The notes: generated from the letters alone by a model not told the origin. Positions 42,751 to 52,946 are shown, numbered from the stretch's first letter. The stretch: 64,000 nt of DNA from Hoeflea sp. YIM 152468 (GCF_029210485.1 NZ_JARGET010000016.1:62001-126000), one strand, 5' to 3'. A program made the numbers and translations.

Positions 42751-43527
42751 TTAGATCTTCCAGGCCGAGTGAAGGGCTGCAATGCCGCCGGTGTAATTGG
42801 TGTAGCCGACGCGGGCGAAACCGGCACGCGCAATCATCGCGGCGAAATCGGCCTGGCGCGGGAACTTGCGGATTGATTCAACCAGATACTGATAGGGCTC
42901 GGCCTCGCCGGCGATGGCCTTGCCCATGGCGGGAATGCCGTTGAACGACCAGGCATCATAGATCCGGTCAAGGATCGGCATCTCGACTTCGGAGAATTCG
43001 AGACAGAGGAATCGGCCGCCGCGCCGGAGCACGCGATAGGCTTCGCGCAGCGCCTTGTCGATGTCAGGCACGTTGCGAATGCCGAAAGCAATCGTATAGG
43101 CGTCGAAACTGTTGTCCTCGAACGGCAGCGCCTCGGCATTGGCCTCGACGAAATCAAGATTGCCGGCATAGCCCTTCTTTGCAGCGCGCTCGGCGCCGAC
43201 GCCGAGCATCGAGCCATTGATGTCGAGCACGGTGCCCTGCGCCTGGCTGTGCGAGGCTTCGACAATGCGGAAGGCAATGTCACCGGTGCCGCCGGCCACA
43301 TCAAGAAAACGGAAGCCTGAATGGCGCGGCGGATTGAGGCTCGCAACCAGCGCGTCTTTCCAGAGCCGGTGCAGACCCGCCGACATCACGTCGTTCATGA
43401 TGTCGTAGCGCTTGGCGACCTTGTGAAAGACGTCGTTGACCAGATCCTGCTTCTTGCCGTCCTCGACGGTGCGGAACCCGTAACTGGTCTGCATTCCGCC
43501 ATCCGTGGCGACGCGCTGTTCTGACAT
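42751..43527 (-). CDS. ubiE: Ubiquinone/menaquinone methyltransferase UbiE
   Basis: UbiE C-methylates the demethylated quinone with S-adenosylmethionine. The 258-residue protein has [20 protein letters not shown] near residue 35, the SAM motif [15 protein letters not shown], the [10 protein letters not shown] strand, and [20 protein letters not shown]. The ATG at 43527 begins the conserved N-terminus; an upstream extension to 43617 is not conserved. It is divergent from mutM and five bases ahead of ubiB. Confidence 0.96.
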   Translation of the reverse strand: MSEQRVATDGGMQTSYGFRTVEDGKKQDLVNDVFHKVAKRYDIMNDVMSAGLHRLWKDALVASLNPPRHSGFRFLDVAGGTGDIAFRIVEASHSQAQGTVLDINGSMLGVGAERAAKKGYAGNLDFVEANAEALPFEDNSFDAYTIAFGIRNVPDIDKALREAYRVLRRGGRFLCLEFSEVEMPILDRIYDAWSFNGIPAMGKAIAGEAEPYQYLVESIRKFPRQADFAAMIARAGFARVGYTNYTGGIAALHSAWKI

Positions 43528-43719
43528 CACTTCATCCCGTGTTTGTTCACCTGGCGTCAATTCCGCCCGCATCCTGCCAAGGAACCGGCTTAATCTGGCG
43601 CGACCATAGCGGAACACTCGGCTCCACGCTATCTAGGCATCAAAGAACCCGCCTGCGGCATAGCGCATCGTCTTATAAGGCAGCCGCAGAGAGATTGGAA
43701 CCAGCCTGAGGACTTGCCG

Positions 43720-44616
43720 TTGCCCGAATTGCCCGAAGTCGAAACGGTCCGCCGCGGCCTGCAGCCGGTGATGGAAGGCGCGAGGATCATCCGTGTCGAA
43801 CAGCGCCGGGCCGATCTCCGGTTTGCCTTCCCTGACGGATTCGCCGCCAGGCTCGAAGGCCGGCTGATCATTTCGCTCGGCCGCCGGGCAAAATACCTGA
43901 TTGCCGATCTCGATGACGGCACCGCGCTGATCAGCCATCTGGGCATGTCGGGGTCGTTCCGGATCGAGGCGGACGGAACCGGATCGCTCAAGCCCGGCGT
44001 GTTTCACCACCCCCGCTCAAAAGACGACAAGCACGACCATGTGGTGCTGCATGTCGACGGACCGGCGGGCCGGGCGCGGGTGATCTACAATGACCCGCGG
44101 CGGTTTGGCTATATGGAGCTGATGGCGCGGGCAGCTCTTGCCGATCACCCCTGGTTCAGGAGCCTGGGGGTGGAGCCGACCGGCAACAGTCTCAACGCCG
44201 CCGAACTGGCCGGGCGGTTTGCGGGAAAGAAGACCCCGTTGAAGGCGGCACTGCTGGACCAGCGCATCATCGCCGGCCTTGGCAATATCTATGTTTGCGA
44301 AGCGATGTGGCGGGCAGAGCTGTCGCCACTCAAACCGGCCGGACTGCTGGTCGGCAAGAGCGGCCGGGCGCGCAAGCAGCTCGACGAGCTGACCGGGGCG
44401 ATCCGCACCGTCATCGACGAGGCGATTGCAGCGGGCGGCTCATCGCTGCGAGACCACATCCGCACCGATGGCACGCTGGGGTATTTCCAGCACGGATTTT
44501 CCGTCTACGACCGCGAGGGAAAGGCTTGCCCCCGCCCCGGCTGTGGCGATACGGTCCGGCGGATCGTGCAAAGCGGGCGTTCGACATTCTATTGCCCGCG
44601 CTGCCAGACAAACTGA
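43720..44616 (+). CDS. mutM: Formamidopyrimidine-DNA glycosylase
   Basis: MutM removes 8-oxoguanine and opened purines and cuts the strand. The enzyme must start Met-Pro-Glu because Pro2 is the catalytic nucleophile. The only codon giving MPELPEVE is a TTG at 43720; a TTG two codons earlier would bury the proline. GAGGA lies seven bases upstream of 43720, supporting it. The 298-residue protein also has the H2TH segment with [11 protein letters not shown], and the zinc finger C-x4-C near [10 protein letters not shown] and CPRCQ at the C-terminus. It is followed by echA on the same strand. Confidence 0.96.
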   Translation: MPELPEVETVRRGLQPVMEGARIIRVEQRRADLRFAFPDGFAARLEGRLIISLGRRAKYLIADLDDGTALISHLGMSGSFRIEADGTGSLKPGVFHHPRSKDDKHDHVVLHVDGPAGRARVIYNDPRRFGYMELMARAALADHPWFRSLGVEPTGNSLNAAELAGRFAGKKTPLKAALLDQRIIAGLGNIYVCEAMWRAELSPLKPAGLLVGKSGRARKQLDELTGAIRTVIDEAIAAGGSSLRDHIRTDGTLGYFQHGFSVYDREGKACPRPGCGDTVRRIVQSGRSTFYCPRCQTN

Positions 44617-44684
44617 CCCGGGCCAACCCCCCCATGGGCAGATCCAGAGGGCGACCCCGAACAGGGCTGACAAGGAGAGACGCG

Positions 44685-45458
44685 ATGGCGCTCAAGACAT
44701 TGAAGACAGAAACCCGCGGCCGGGTGGCCATCATCACGCTCAACCGGCCCGACGCGCTCAATGCGCTGAATTCGGAGCTGCTGGAAGAACTGCGCACCGT
44801 GCTGGCGCAATATGGTGCGGACGAAAAGATCGGCGCGATCGTGCTGACCGGCTCCGAAAAGGCCTTCGCCGCTGGCGCCGATATCAAGGAAATGCAGCCC
44901 AAGGATTTCATTGGCGCTTATCTGGAAGACTTCTTCGAAGGCTGGAGCGCGGTTGCGGCAACGCGCAAGCCGGTGATCGCGGCGGTGGCCGGCTATGCGC
45001 TGGGCGGCGGCTGCGAGCTTGCCATGATGTGCGATTTCATCATCGCTGCCGATAGCGCCAAGTTCGGCCAGCCGGAAATCACGCTCGGGGTGATCCCGGG
45101 CATGGGCGGGACCCAGCGGATGACCCGCGCCATCGGCAAGGCCAAGGCGATGGACCTGTGCCTGACGGGGCGGATGATGGAGGCCGAGGAAGCCGAGCGC
45201 TCCGGTCTTGTGGCGCGCGTGGTGCCGGCCGATGAACTGATGGCCACCACCATCAAGGCGGCAGAGAAGATCGCCGGATTTTCCCTGCCGGTGGCGATGA
45301 TGGTCAAGGAATCGGTCAACCGGGCTGACGAGTTGACGCTGGCCGAGGGCCTGCGCTTTGAACGGCGGATGTTCCACTCGCTGTTTGCTTCGGAAGATCA
45401 GAAGGAAGGCATGGCCGCCTTCGTTGACAAGCGCAAGGCGCAGTTCAAGCATCGCTGA
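44685..45458 (+). CDS. Enoyl-CoA hydratase
   Basis: The 257-residue protein is a crotonase-family enzyme adding water to enoyl-CoA in beta-oxidation. The oxyanion and catalytic regions are visible: [11 protein letters not shown] near residue 64, [15 protein letters not shown] near 103 (first Glu in CELA), and [16 protein letters not shown] with the second Glu near 130. The ATG at 44685 has AAGGAGA seven bases upstream, and the upstream in-frame extension overlaps mutM. The mutM-echA-rpsT-dnaA order is common in rhizobia. Confidence 0.94.
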   Translation: MALKTLKTETRGRVAIITLNRPDALNALNSELLEELRTVLAQYGADEKIGAIVLTGSEKAFAAGADIKEMQPKDFIGAYLEDFFEGWSAVAATRKPVIAAVAGYALGGGCELAMMCDFIIAADSAKFGQPEITLGVIPGMGGTQRMTRAIGKAKAMDLCLTGRMMEAEEAERSGLVARVVPADELMATTIKAAEKIAGFSLPVAMMVKESVNRADELTLAEGLRFERRMFHSLFASEDQKEGMAAFVDKRKAQFKHR

Positions 45459-45498
45459 TCAAAACAACCGGCGGGCCGCGCCAAAGTCGATTTTCGCG

Positions 45499-45527
45499 TT
45501 GACGCAAGCCGCGATACCCGGTATAGG
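45499..45527 (+). promoter_or_regulatory. Promoter of rpsT
   Basis: TTGACG (45499-45504) is followed after 17 bases by TATAGG (45522-45527), close to the housekeeping consensus. The rpsT start lies 125 bases downstream, so the message has a long leader. Confidence 0.65.
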
Positions 45528-45652
45528 CCCGCCATCGAATGGCAGCTTTGGAGCTCGCCGTGGTTTTCTCGCATTCCGCATGTTGAAGCGACAATCCTCG
45601 CCAGAGGCGCTTTCCTGCCGGAATTGAGCATGTGACACTTTGAGAGGCATTC

Positions 45653-45919
45653 ATGGCCAATACAACTTCGGCGAAAAAAGCGACCCGCAAGATTGCTCGC
45701 CGCACTGACGTTAACAAGGCACGCCGTTCGCGTGTTCGCGGCTTCCTTCGCACCGTCGAAGAGGCCATCAGCTCCGGCGACCAGGCCGCAGCGGCTGCCG
45801 CATTGAGGGCTGCACAGCCTGAACTGATGCGCGCCGTCGGCAAGGGCGTGTTTCACGCCAACACCGCCTCGCGGAAGATGTCGCGGCTGTCCAGCCGGGT
45901 CAAGGCGCTCAACGCCTGA
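45653..45919 (+). CDS. rpsT: 30S ribosomal protein S20
   Basis: S20 binds 16S rRNA early in assembly. The 88-residue, lysine- and arginine-rich protein starts [20 protein letters not shown] and ends [13 protein letters not shown], fully typical. GAGAGG precedes the ATG. A strong terminator follows at 45949-45972, so rpsT is a single-gene transcript. The long leader behind the promoter could hold regulatory structure, since S20 often controls its own translation. Confidence 0.97.
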   Translation: MANTTSAKKATRKIARRTDVNKARRSRVRGFLRTVEEAISSGDQAAAAAALRAAQPELMRAVGKGVFHANTASRKMSRLSSRVKALNA

Positions 45920-45948
45920 GCATCTGAAAATTGGTTTGACGGCTAAAG

Positions 45949-45972
45949 GCCCGGCTTTGTCCGGGCTTTTTT
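45949..45972 (+). terminator. Rho-independent terminator of rpsT
   Basis: GCCCGG (45949-45954) and CCGGGC (45961-45966) form the stem with a 6-base loop, followed by six T bases. It lies 29 bases after the rpsT stop. Confidence 0.88.
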
Positions 45973-46777
45973 CATTTGCCGCAACAACTTGCGCCGGGGC
46001 ACAGTTTAGCGGCTGCTTACGCAGGCCAACAATTCCCGCATTATGACATCAAAGATCTATTGTTTTCAATATTTTACGGAAGGTAGGAGATTTGCTGCCG
46101 GATAAGAAGCACTGATTCTCCGCGGAGGCTGTCAAGCCCCGAAAATTCGTATCCAAGGGTTCCTGACGGGTCAAAAAACAATCGAAGTTGCGAAAAGGCA
46201 ATGAATCCAATCGCCTGTTGAAGCCACCCGCGAAAGGCTTTTTTCAACCTTTGCGAGTCAATCCCCAAAGTGTGAAGTTTTCGTAAATAAGCTGCTTGAT
46301 CTGCCTATCCCATCCTGCCTAAATACACCTCGACAAGGGGCACGGAGCCGGATGGTTCCAGGGACACTTCGCTGCAATTTCAGCACGGGTTTTCCATCCC
46401 GCCTCTTGGAGTACGGCGTTCTCGCCGTGCAAACTCAAATAAAACCTTCGGTTGCACGGGCGCACTGTCGTCCTGCAGTGAAGTGTTGGCTGGCGGAACA
46501 CGGGTTCCGGCGGAACGATGAAGTTATGTCCGATCCGGCGTTACGAGGCCGCCAGCGGGCAACACAGAGGAGGACACCAATCGCGGGGGCAACCGCACAT
46601 AGTCTGCGCCAGGCCATGATGGTCGGGGCGCCTACCCAAATGTGGCAATCAGGGAATACAGCGGCGATGCAAACAAACATGACAACAGCGCGTAAAGCGG
46701 CACAATGGGGCGCACAGGATCCTGGCGCCCAACCGCTCGGCGGGGATGTTTGCCCGACGACTGACAAGGGGGCGAAC
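45973..46777. other. Long region between rpsT and the DnaA start
   Basis: About 800 bases separate the rpsT terminator from the preferred dnaA start. The first part is AT-richer than the flanks. No cluster of DnaA boxes (TTATCCACA) was found, so there is no sign of a replication origin. The dnaA frame is open from 46352, and part of this may be coding for an N-terminal extension: from an ATG at 46667 the in-frame peptide ends [15 protein letters not shown] just before the preferred Met. Confidence 0.55.
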
Positions 46778-48235
46778 ATGAACAAGAGCTCGAAAGTCTT
46801 CGACCGCGTTATGACGCGCTTGAAGGCTCAGGTTGGACCGGAGGTTTTCACCAGCTGGTTCGGGCGGCTGAAACTGCAATCCGCATCCAAGAGCGTCGTC
46901 CGCCTGTCGGTGCCGACCGCCTTTTTGAAGTCCTGGATCAACAACAAGTATCTGGACCAGATCAGCGCCTTGTTCAGCGAAGAGGATGCCGACATCCTCA
47001 AGGTCGAAATTGTTGTACGGTCGGCGACACGGGTCAACCGGCAGGCCAGCGAAACCGAGACCGAAACACCGGCAAACCCGGTCAACACCCAGCAGACTCC
47101 GGCGGCAGCGCGCAAGGAATCGCACCTGACAGTGAAGGGCGTGGGGGCGCATCTTTCAGGCTTCGCCAGGGCGCCACAGGCAGCCAATGCCGTCATCGGC
47201 TCGCCGCTTGACCCGCGCTACAGCTTCGAGAGCTATGTCGAAGGCTCGTCCAACCGGGTGGCGCTGGCTGCGGCCAAGACCATTGCCGAAGCAGGCACGG
47301 GATCGGTTCGCTTCAATCCGCTGTTCATCCATTCCAATGTCGGGCTGGGCAAGACCCATCTGCTGCAGGCGATCGCCGCTGCGGCCAGCCGTCATGCGCG
47401 CAATCCGCGGGTGGTCTATCTGACTGCCGAGTATTTCATGTGGCGCTTCGCCACCGCCATTCGCGACAATGATGCGCTGTCGTTCAAGGAATCGCTGCGC
47501 AACATCGACCTGCTGGTCATCGACGACATGCAGTTCCTGCAAGGCAAATCGATCCAGCACGAATTCTGCCATTTGCTCAACATGCTGCTTGATTCAGCCC
47601 GTCAGGTCGTTGTCGCGGCAGACCGCGCGCCCTGGGAGCTGGAATCGCTGGACCCGCGTGTCCGCTCCCGGCTGCAGGGCGGCGTCGCCATCGAAATCGA
47701 GGCGCCCGACTTCGAGATGCGGCACGAAATGCTGCGTCAGCGGCTGGCCATTGCCCAGATCGAGGACGGCTCGCTGGATATCAGCGACGACATTCTGGCG
47801 CATGTGGCGCAGAACATCACCTCAAGCGGACGGGAACTGGAGGGCGCGTTCAACCAGCTTCTGTTCCGCCGCAGCTTCGAGCCCAACCTGACGCTGGAGC
47901 GGGTCGACCAGCTGCTCGGCCATCTGGTCAATGCCGGTGAGCCCAAGCGCGTGCGCATCGAAGACATCCAGCGCGTGGTGTCCCGCCATTACAACGTCTC
48001 ACGCCAGGAGCTGGTCTCCGACCGGCGGACCCGCGTCATCGTCAAGCCGCGGCAGATCGCGATGTATCTGGCCAAGACCATGACGCCGCGGTCGTTCCCG
48101 GAAATCGGCAGGCGCTTCGGTGGCCGCGACCACACGACCGTGCTGCACGCCGTGCGCAAGATCGAGGGGCTGGTCAATGCTGACACCAAGCTCGGGCACG
48201 AAATCGAGCTGCTCAAGCGGCTGATCATCGAATAG
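46778..48235 (+). CDS. dnaA: Chromosomal replication initiator protein DnaA
   Basis: DnaA opens the origin of replication. From 46778 the protein has 485 residues. Domain I begins [20 protein letters not shown]. The AAA domain carries Walker [13 protein letters not shown] and Walker [13 protein letters not shown]. Domain IV carries the DNA-binding [13 protein letters not shown] and [10 protein letters not shown] signature. The ATG at 46778 has AAGGGGG five bases upstream. An ATG at 46667 would add 37 residues; from memory some rhizobial DnaA proteins share a similar extension, so the start is not settled. A terminator follows, separating it from dnaN. Confidence 0.96.
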   Translation: MNKSSKVFDRVMTRLKAQVGPEVFTSWFGRLKLQSASKSVVRLSVPTAFLKSWINNKYLDQISALFSEEDADILKVEIVVRSATRVNRQASETETETPANPVNTQQTPAAARKESHLTVKGVGAHLSGFARAPQAANAVIGSPLDPRYSFESYVEGSSNRVALAAAKTIAEAGTGSVRFNPLFIHSNVGLGKTHLLQAIAAAASRHARNPRVVYLTAEYFMWRFATAIRDNDALSFKESLRNIDLLVIDDMQFLQGKSIQHEFCHLLNMLLDSARQVVVAADRAPWELESLDPRVRSRLQGGVAIEIEAPDFEMRHEMLRQRLAIAQIEDGSLDISDDILAHVAQNITSSGRELEGAFNQLLFRRSFEPNLTLERVDQLLGHLVNAGEPKRVRIEDIQRVVSRHYNVSRQELVSDRRTRVIVKPRQIAMYLAKTMTPRSFPEIGRRFGGRDHTTVLHAVRKIEGLVNADTKLGHEIELLKRLIIE

Positions 48236-48266
48236 TCACCACTTCGAACGAATTATCCCCAGAATC

Positions 48267-48298
48267 CCGGCCCGGCTGAAAAAGTCCGGGCCGGTTTT
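48267..48298 (+). terminator. Rho-independent terminator of dnaA
   Basis: CCGGCCCGG (48267-48275) and CCGGGCCGG (48286-48294) form a 9-pair stem with a 10-base loop and four T bases. It lies 31 bases after the dnaA stop. Confidence 0.8.
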
Positions 48299-48454
48299 GG
48301 TTGCATATCAGGGGTGGAATCTGCCACTTTGCTTGCCCGGGCCCGGCGCACCCTGCGCCACAGACAAGGCCAGGCCGGGCAAAAGCCTGACAAGACAGAA
48401 TTTGAAAGGCCCTCGCCTCGCGGCGTGGGCCCCAAGCCAAGCGGTAGCCAGATC

Positions 48455-49573
48455 ATGCGTGTCACCCTCGAGCGTTCCAATCTTCTCAAGTCACTCAACC
48501 ACGTGCATCGCGTGGTCGAACGGCGCAACACGATACCGATCCTGTCGAACGTGCTGCTCAAGGCCGAGGGCGCCACGCTCGACATGAAGGCGACCGATCT
48601 GGATCTGGAAATCACCGAGGCGACACCGGCGATGATCGAGCAGGCAGGCGCCACCACGGTGCCGGCGCATTTGCTCTACGACATCGTGCGCAAGCTGTCG
48701 GATGGCTCCCAGGTGCTGCTGTCGACCGATACCGAGGGCGGATCGATGACGGTGGCGTCCGGCCGGTCGAAATTCTCGCTGCAGTGCCTGCCGGAATCGG
48801 ATTTTCCGGACCTGACGGCGGGCGCCTTCAGCCATACATTCCGCCTGCCTGCGACACAGCTCAAGATGCTGATCGACCGGACCCAGTTTGCGATCTCGAC
48901 GGAAGAGACCCGCTACTACCTGAACGGCATCTTCGTGCACACCATCGAGAGCGAAGGCGCCCTGAAGCTGCGGGCTGTGGCCACCGACGGCCATCGTCTG
49001 GCGCGCGCCGATGTGGACGCTCCTTCGGGTTCGGAGGGCATGCCCGGCATCATCATTCCGCGCAAGACCGTGGGCGAATTGCAAAAGCTGGTCGACAACC
49101 CCGATGTCATCGTGACGGTGGAGGTCTCCGACGCCAAGATCCGCTTCACCATCGGCTCGGTGGTGCTGACCTCGAAACTGATCGACGGCACGTTTCCCGA
49201 TTATCAGCGGGTGATCCCGACCGGCAACGACAAGGAACTGACCGTCGAATGCCAGTCCTTCGCACAGGCCGTCGACCGGGTATCGACGATCTCGTCGGAA
49301 CGCGGGCGCGCGGTCAAGCTGGCCATTGCCGAGGGGCAGCTCACCCTGACGGTCAACAATCCGGATTCGGGCAGCGCCACCGAGGAGCTGGCGGTCGGCT
49401 ATGACCGCGAGCCGCTGGAGATCGGCTTCAACGCCAAATACCTGCTCGACATCACCAACCAGCTGTCGGGGTCGGATGCCGTGTTCATGCTCGCCGATCC
49501 GGGCTCGCCAACGCTGGTGCGCGACACCGCCGGCGATGATGCGCTGTATGTGCTGATGCCGATGCGGGTGTAG
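48455..49573 (+). CDS. dnaN: DNA polymerase III beta subunit (sliding clamp)
   Basis: The clamp encircles DNA and tethers the polymerase. The 372-residue protein has the three clamp domains, with MRVTLERSNLLKSLNHVHRVVE at the start in pieces, LPESDFPDL near residue 115, VATDGHRLARADVD near 175, GTFPDYQRVIPTGN near 245, and the final VLMPMRV. The ATG at 48455 begins the family N-terminus; an upstream extension to 48314 is not conserved. recF follows 63 bases later, so dnaN-recF may be co-transcribed. Confidence 0.97.
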   Translation: MRVTLERSNLLKSLNHVHRVVERRNTIPILSNVLLKAEGATLDMKATDLDLEITEATPAMIEQAGATTVPAHLLYDIVRKLSDGSQVLLSTDTEGGSMTVASGRSKFSLQCLPESDFPDLTAGAFSHTFRLPATQLKMLIDRTQFAISTEETRYYLNGIFVHTIESEGALKLRAVATDGHRLARADVDAPSGSEGMPGIIIPRKTVGELQKLVDNPDVIVTVEVSDAKIRFTIGSVVLTSKLIDGTFPDYQRVIPTGNDKELTVECQSFAQAVDRVSTISSERGRAVKLAIAEGQLTLTVNNPDSGSATEELAVGYDREPLEIGFNAKYLLDITNQLSGSDAVFMLADPGSPTLVRDTAGDDALYVLMPMRV

Positions 49574-49636
49574 CCGCACTTGGCCGCGTGTGCCGGGCCA
49601 GGCTACCGGCCGCAATGCGGTTGAGCGGAGACCAGC

Positions 49637-50785
49637 ATGGCCCCCAAGGTACACATCCAGCGACTGAAACTTTCCGGATTCCGCAATTATGCGCGCCTGT
49701 CGCTTGAGCTTGACCAGCGCCACGTGGTGCTGGTCGGCGACAATGGCGCCGGCAAGACCAATCTGATGGAAGCGCTGTCGTTGCTGACGCCTGGCCGCGG
49801 CATGCGGCGCGCGTCCTATGGCGACATGATCAAGGCCGCATCCGGTTCGGACAGCGGCTTCAGCGTTTTCGCCAGCCTGGAAGGCATGGCCGGGCCCGTG
49901 GATATCGGCACCGGCGTGGACGGCGGTGAAGATGGCGGCGGACGCCGGGTGCGGATCAACGGGGCGCCCGCGCGATCTATCGAAGAGCTGCTTGAACATT
50001 TGCGGCTGTTGTGGCTGACACCGGCAATGGACGGGCTGTTTACCGGGCCGGCGGGCGACCGGCGCCGGTTCCTGGACCGGCTGGTGCTGTCGGTGGACCC
50101 GGCCCATGGCGGGCGGGCGCTGACCTATGAACGCGCCATGCGCAGCCGCAACCGCCTGCTGTCGGAAGCCCGGCCCGATCCGGCCTGGCTTGACGGGCTG
50201 GAGGCGCAGATGACCGAGCTCGGCGTGGCGATGGCGATGGCGCGCAATGAAGTGGTCAGCCTGCTTTCGGGCCTGATCGAGGAGAATTCCGCGCACAGCG
50301 TGTTTCCGGCAGCGACGGTGCGGCTTGACGGCTTTCTCGACGGCGAGGCCCTGTCATCGGCCAGCGACATGGAAACCGCCTTCGCCGACCTGCTCAGGTC
50401 CGGGCGGGGCCGGGATGCAGCGGCCGGGCGAACCCTGTCGGGGCCGCACCGGTCCGATCTGATTGTGCACCACCGGGCCAAGGCGATGGCGGCGGCGCTG
50501 TCTTCGACCGGCGAGCAAAAGGCGTTGCTGATCGGCATCGTGCTGGGTCACGCGCAACTGGTGCGCGCCATGACCGGCCACGCGCCGGTTCTGCTGCTTG
50601 ACGAGATTGCCGCCCATCTCGACCAGGGCCGCCGGGCGGCGCTGTTCGATCTGATCGAGGCGCTGGAGTGCCAGGCTTTCATGACCGGGACCGATGCCCA
50701 GATGTTTGCGACACTGGGAACCCGCGGCCAGATCTTCACGGTGACCGACGGGAGTGTTACACCGCTGAGCGACCCGACCGGCTGA
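49637..50785 (+). CDS. recF: DNA replication and repair protein RecF
   Basis: RecF is an SMC-like ATPase that helps load RecA at gaps. The 382-residue protein has KLSGFRNYARLSLEL at the start, Walker A GDNGAGKTNLMEALS (near residue 35), the signature region LLSSTGEQKALLIGIVLGHA-like SSTGEQKALLIGIVLGHA, and Walker B PVLLLDEIAAHLD near 320. GAGCGGAG precedes the ATG. It follows dnaN and precedes a ThiF/MoeB-like gene by 37 bases on the same strand. Confidence 0.96.
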   Translation: MAPKVHIQRLKLSGFRNYARLSLELDQRHVVLVGDNGAGKTNLMEALSLLTPGRGMRRASYGDMIKAASGSDSGFSVFASLEGMAGPVDIGTGVDGGEDGGGRRVRINGAPARSIEELLEHLRLLWLTPAMDGLFTGPAGDRRRFLDRLVLSVDPAHGGRALTYERAMRSRNRLLSEARPDPAWLDGLEAQMTELGVAMAMARNEVVSLLSGLIEENSAHSVFPAATVRLDGFLDGEALSSASDMETAFADLLRSGRGRDAAAGRTLSGPHRSDLIVHHRAKAMAAALSSTGEQKALLIGIVLGHAQLVRAMTGHAPVLLLDEIAAHLDQGRRAALFDLIEALECQAFMTGTDAQMFATLGTRGQIFTVTDGSVTPLSDPTG

Positions 50786-50822
50786 ATCTAGCCGATCGCG
50801 GCGCCGCTGGGGAGATTTGCCG

Positions 50823-51581
50823 ATGAACGAGACGCCTCTCGACCAGGATGAAGTGGCGCGCTACGCCCGACACATCGTGCTGCGCGAGATCGGCGGCGCG
50901 GGGCAGCAGCGGCTGAAGGCGGCCCGGGTGCTGGTGCTTGGCGCCGGCGGTCTGGGCTCGCCGGTGCTGAGTTATCTGGCCGCAGCCGGTGTCGGGCTGC
51001 TGGGGGTGGTTGACGACGATCTGGTGTCGCTGTCGAATCTGCAACGCCAGATCCTGCACGACACCGGCACCATCGGCATGGCCAAGACCGAAAGCGCCAA
51101 ACGGACGCTCGGCCGGCTCAACCCGCACACGCGGGTGATTGCGCACCAGATGCGGCTTACCGCCGACAACGCCATCGATGTCCTGACTGCCTATGACATG
51201 GTGGTTGACGGCTCGGACAATATCGAAACCCGCTACCTGCTGGCCGACGCTTGCGAGACCTTGAATATTCCGCTGGTGATGGCGGCGGTGGGACGCTTTG
51301 ACGGGTCGGTGACCGTGCTCACCCCCTACGACACCGGCGCTGACGGCAAGCCCTGCCCGCGTTACCGCGACCTGTTTCCGCAAGCGCCGCCGCCGGGGCT
51401 GGTGCCGAGTTGCTCGGAAGCGGGGGTGGTGGGCGCGCTGACCGGGGTGATCGGCACGCTGGAAGCGATGGAGGCGATCAAGCTGATCACCGGCGCGGGA
51501 GACCCGCTGATCGGCCGGCTGCTGCTTTACGACGGGCTCAATGCCAGCTTCCAGACCGTGCGCTACGGCCGCAAGGGTTAG
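50823..51581 (+). CDS. HesA/MoeB/ThiF family adenylyltransferase
   Basis: The 252-residue protein adenylates the C-terminus of a ubiquitin-like sulfur carrier, as MoeB does for MoaD or ThiF for ThiS. It has the ATP loop VLVLGAGGLGSPVLSYLAAAGVG near residue 37 in pieces, the DDLVSLSNLQRQILH segment, DGSDNIETRYLLADAC, and PSCSEAGVVGAL with Cys197. The zinc CxxC of MoeB is incomplete: Cys178 is followed by PRY where the second Cys is expected. The C-terminal CxxC is also absent. The ATG at 50823 has GGGGAGA upstream. Confidence 0.88.
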   Translation: MNETPLDQDEVARYARHIVLREIGGAGQQRLKAARVLVLGAGGLGSPVLSYLAAAGVGLLGVVDDDLVSLSNLQRQILHDTGTIGMAKTESAKRTLGRLNPHTRVIAHQMRLTADNAIDVLTAYDMVVDGSDNIETRYLLADACETLNIPLVMAAVGRFDGSVTVLTPYDTGADGKPCPRYRDLFPQAPPPGLVPSCSEAGVVGALTGVIGTLEAMEAIKLITGAGDPLIGRLLLYDGLNASFQTVRYGRKG

Positions 51582-51674
51582 GTCGGGGCAGTCTCCTTGC
51601 ACCCACCGAGTTTTCCATCTGCGCCACGGCAAGCCGCGAGAACAAACGTAAACTGTCGCCGATTTGCGCGACTC

Positions 51675-52679
51675 TCAGTCTCGCAACGGCAGCACCCGGT
51701 CGGGCGGACGATGGCCGTCGAAGAAGGTGCGGATGTTGATGATCACCTTGTCGCCCATGTCGATACGGCCCTCGATCGTGGCCGAGCCCATGTGCGGCAG
51801 CAGCACCACCTTGCCTTCCGATGCGAGCTTGACCAGACGCTTGTCGACCGCAGGCTCGTGCTCGAACACATCAAGGCCCGCACCCGAGAGCCGCCCCTCG
51901 CGCAACGCCTTGATCAGAGCGTCCTCATCGATGATCCCCCCACGGGCGGTGTTGACGATATAGGCGCCCGGCTTCATCAGCTGCAACCGGCGCGCCGAGA
52001 GCAGATGGAAGGTGGCCGGCGTCGAGGGGCAATTGACGGAGACGATGTCGACCCGCGCCAGCATCTGATCGAGGCTGTCCCAATAGGTGGCCTCAAGCTG
52101 ATCTTCGGTGGCCTCGTCGACGCGGCGGCGGTTGTGATAGTGGATCGAGAGGCCGAAAGCCTTGGCGCGGCGGGCGACGGCGGTGCCGATGCGGCCCATG
52201 CCGATGATGCCGAGGCGCTTGCCACCAATGCGGTGGCCCAGCATCCAGGTCGGCGACCAGCCCTTCCAGACGCCGCCATTGCCGACGATGACATTGGCGC
52301 CTTCCGTCAGCCGCCGCGGCACGGCGAGCATCAGCGCCATGGTCATGTCGGCGGTGTCATCGGAGAGAACATTGGGCGTGTTGGTGACTGTGATGCCCTT
52401 TTTCTGCGCCGCGTCGACATCGATATTGTCGACGCCGTTGCCGAAATTGGCGATCAGCTTCAACTGCGGCCCGGCCTGCTCGATCAGAGCGGCGTCAATC
52501 CTGTCGGTGACGGTGGGCACCAGCACATCGGCCGACCGCATGGCGGCCACCAGCTCGGGCTGGCTGCGCGCTTCGTCGGTGATGTTGAGTTCGGCATTGA
52601 AAAGCTCGCACATGCGCGTTTCGACCGCGTCCGGAAGGCGGCGGGTGACGTAGACCTTGGGTTTTTTTCTGTTTTGCAT
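51675..52679 (-). CDS. D-isomer-specific 2-hydroxyacid dehydrogenase
   Basis: The 334-residue protein reduces a 2-oxoacid, most likely glyoxylate or hydroxypyruvate, with NAD(P)H. The Rossmann loop is GKRLGIIGMGRIGTAVARRA near residue 150, and the catalytic residues fall in VNTARGGIIDEDAL (Arg), the GAGLDVFEHEP segment (Glu), and LLPHMGSAT (His). It resembles the GyaR/GhrB-like group, but exact substrate cannot be told. The ATG at 52679 begins the family N-terminus. It is convergent with the moeB-like gene. Confidence 0.92.
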   Translation of the reverse strand: MQNRKKPKVYVTRRLPDAVETRMCELFNAELNITDEARSQPELVAAMRSADVLVPTVTDRIDAALIEQAGPQLKLIANFGNGVDNIDVDAAQKKGITVTNTPNVLSDDTADMTMALMLAVPRRLTEGANVIVGNGGVWKGWSPTWMLGHRIGGKRLGIIGMGRIGTAVARRAKAFGLSIHYHNRRRVDEATEDQLEATYWDSLDQMLARVDIVSVNCPSTPATFHLLSARRLQLMKPGAYIVNTARGGIIDEDALIKALREGRLSGAGLDVFEHEPAVDKRLVKLASEGKVVLLPHMGSATIEGRIDMGDKVIINIRTFFDGHRPPDRVLPLRD

Positions 52680-52946
52680 CTTGTTGGGGTCCGGCGTTGA
52701 GAGCTCTTTAACCAAACGGGGCGATAGTGGTGAAAGCGTTATGCTTTTCTAACAGACCCTCCGGCGATGACAATCCAGAGCGCCGGGATTGCTGATTAAA
52801 AAGCAGCGCGGGTGCGCGCGCCGAAACCGGCTGCGGCACGCGCAGCAACGCACCCGGCCGTTCCGCCCGCCGCGATGGCGCGAGGCGAGGCCGGCAACCG
52901 CAATCAGCGGCGCTCTGTCCCGGCGCCCCAGCAAAAGGTGTAAGTC

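Noticed and set aside
45973-46660. Replication origin next to dnaA
   Set aside because: No cluster of DnaA boxes is present, and in many Hyphomicrobiales the chromosomal origin is not at dnaA.
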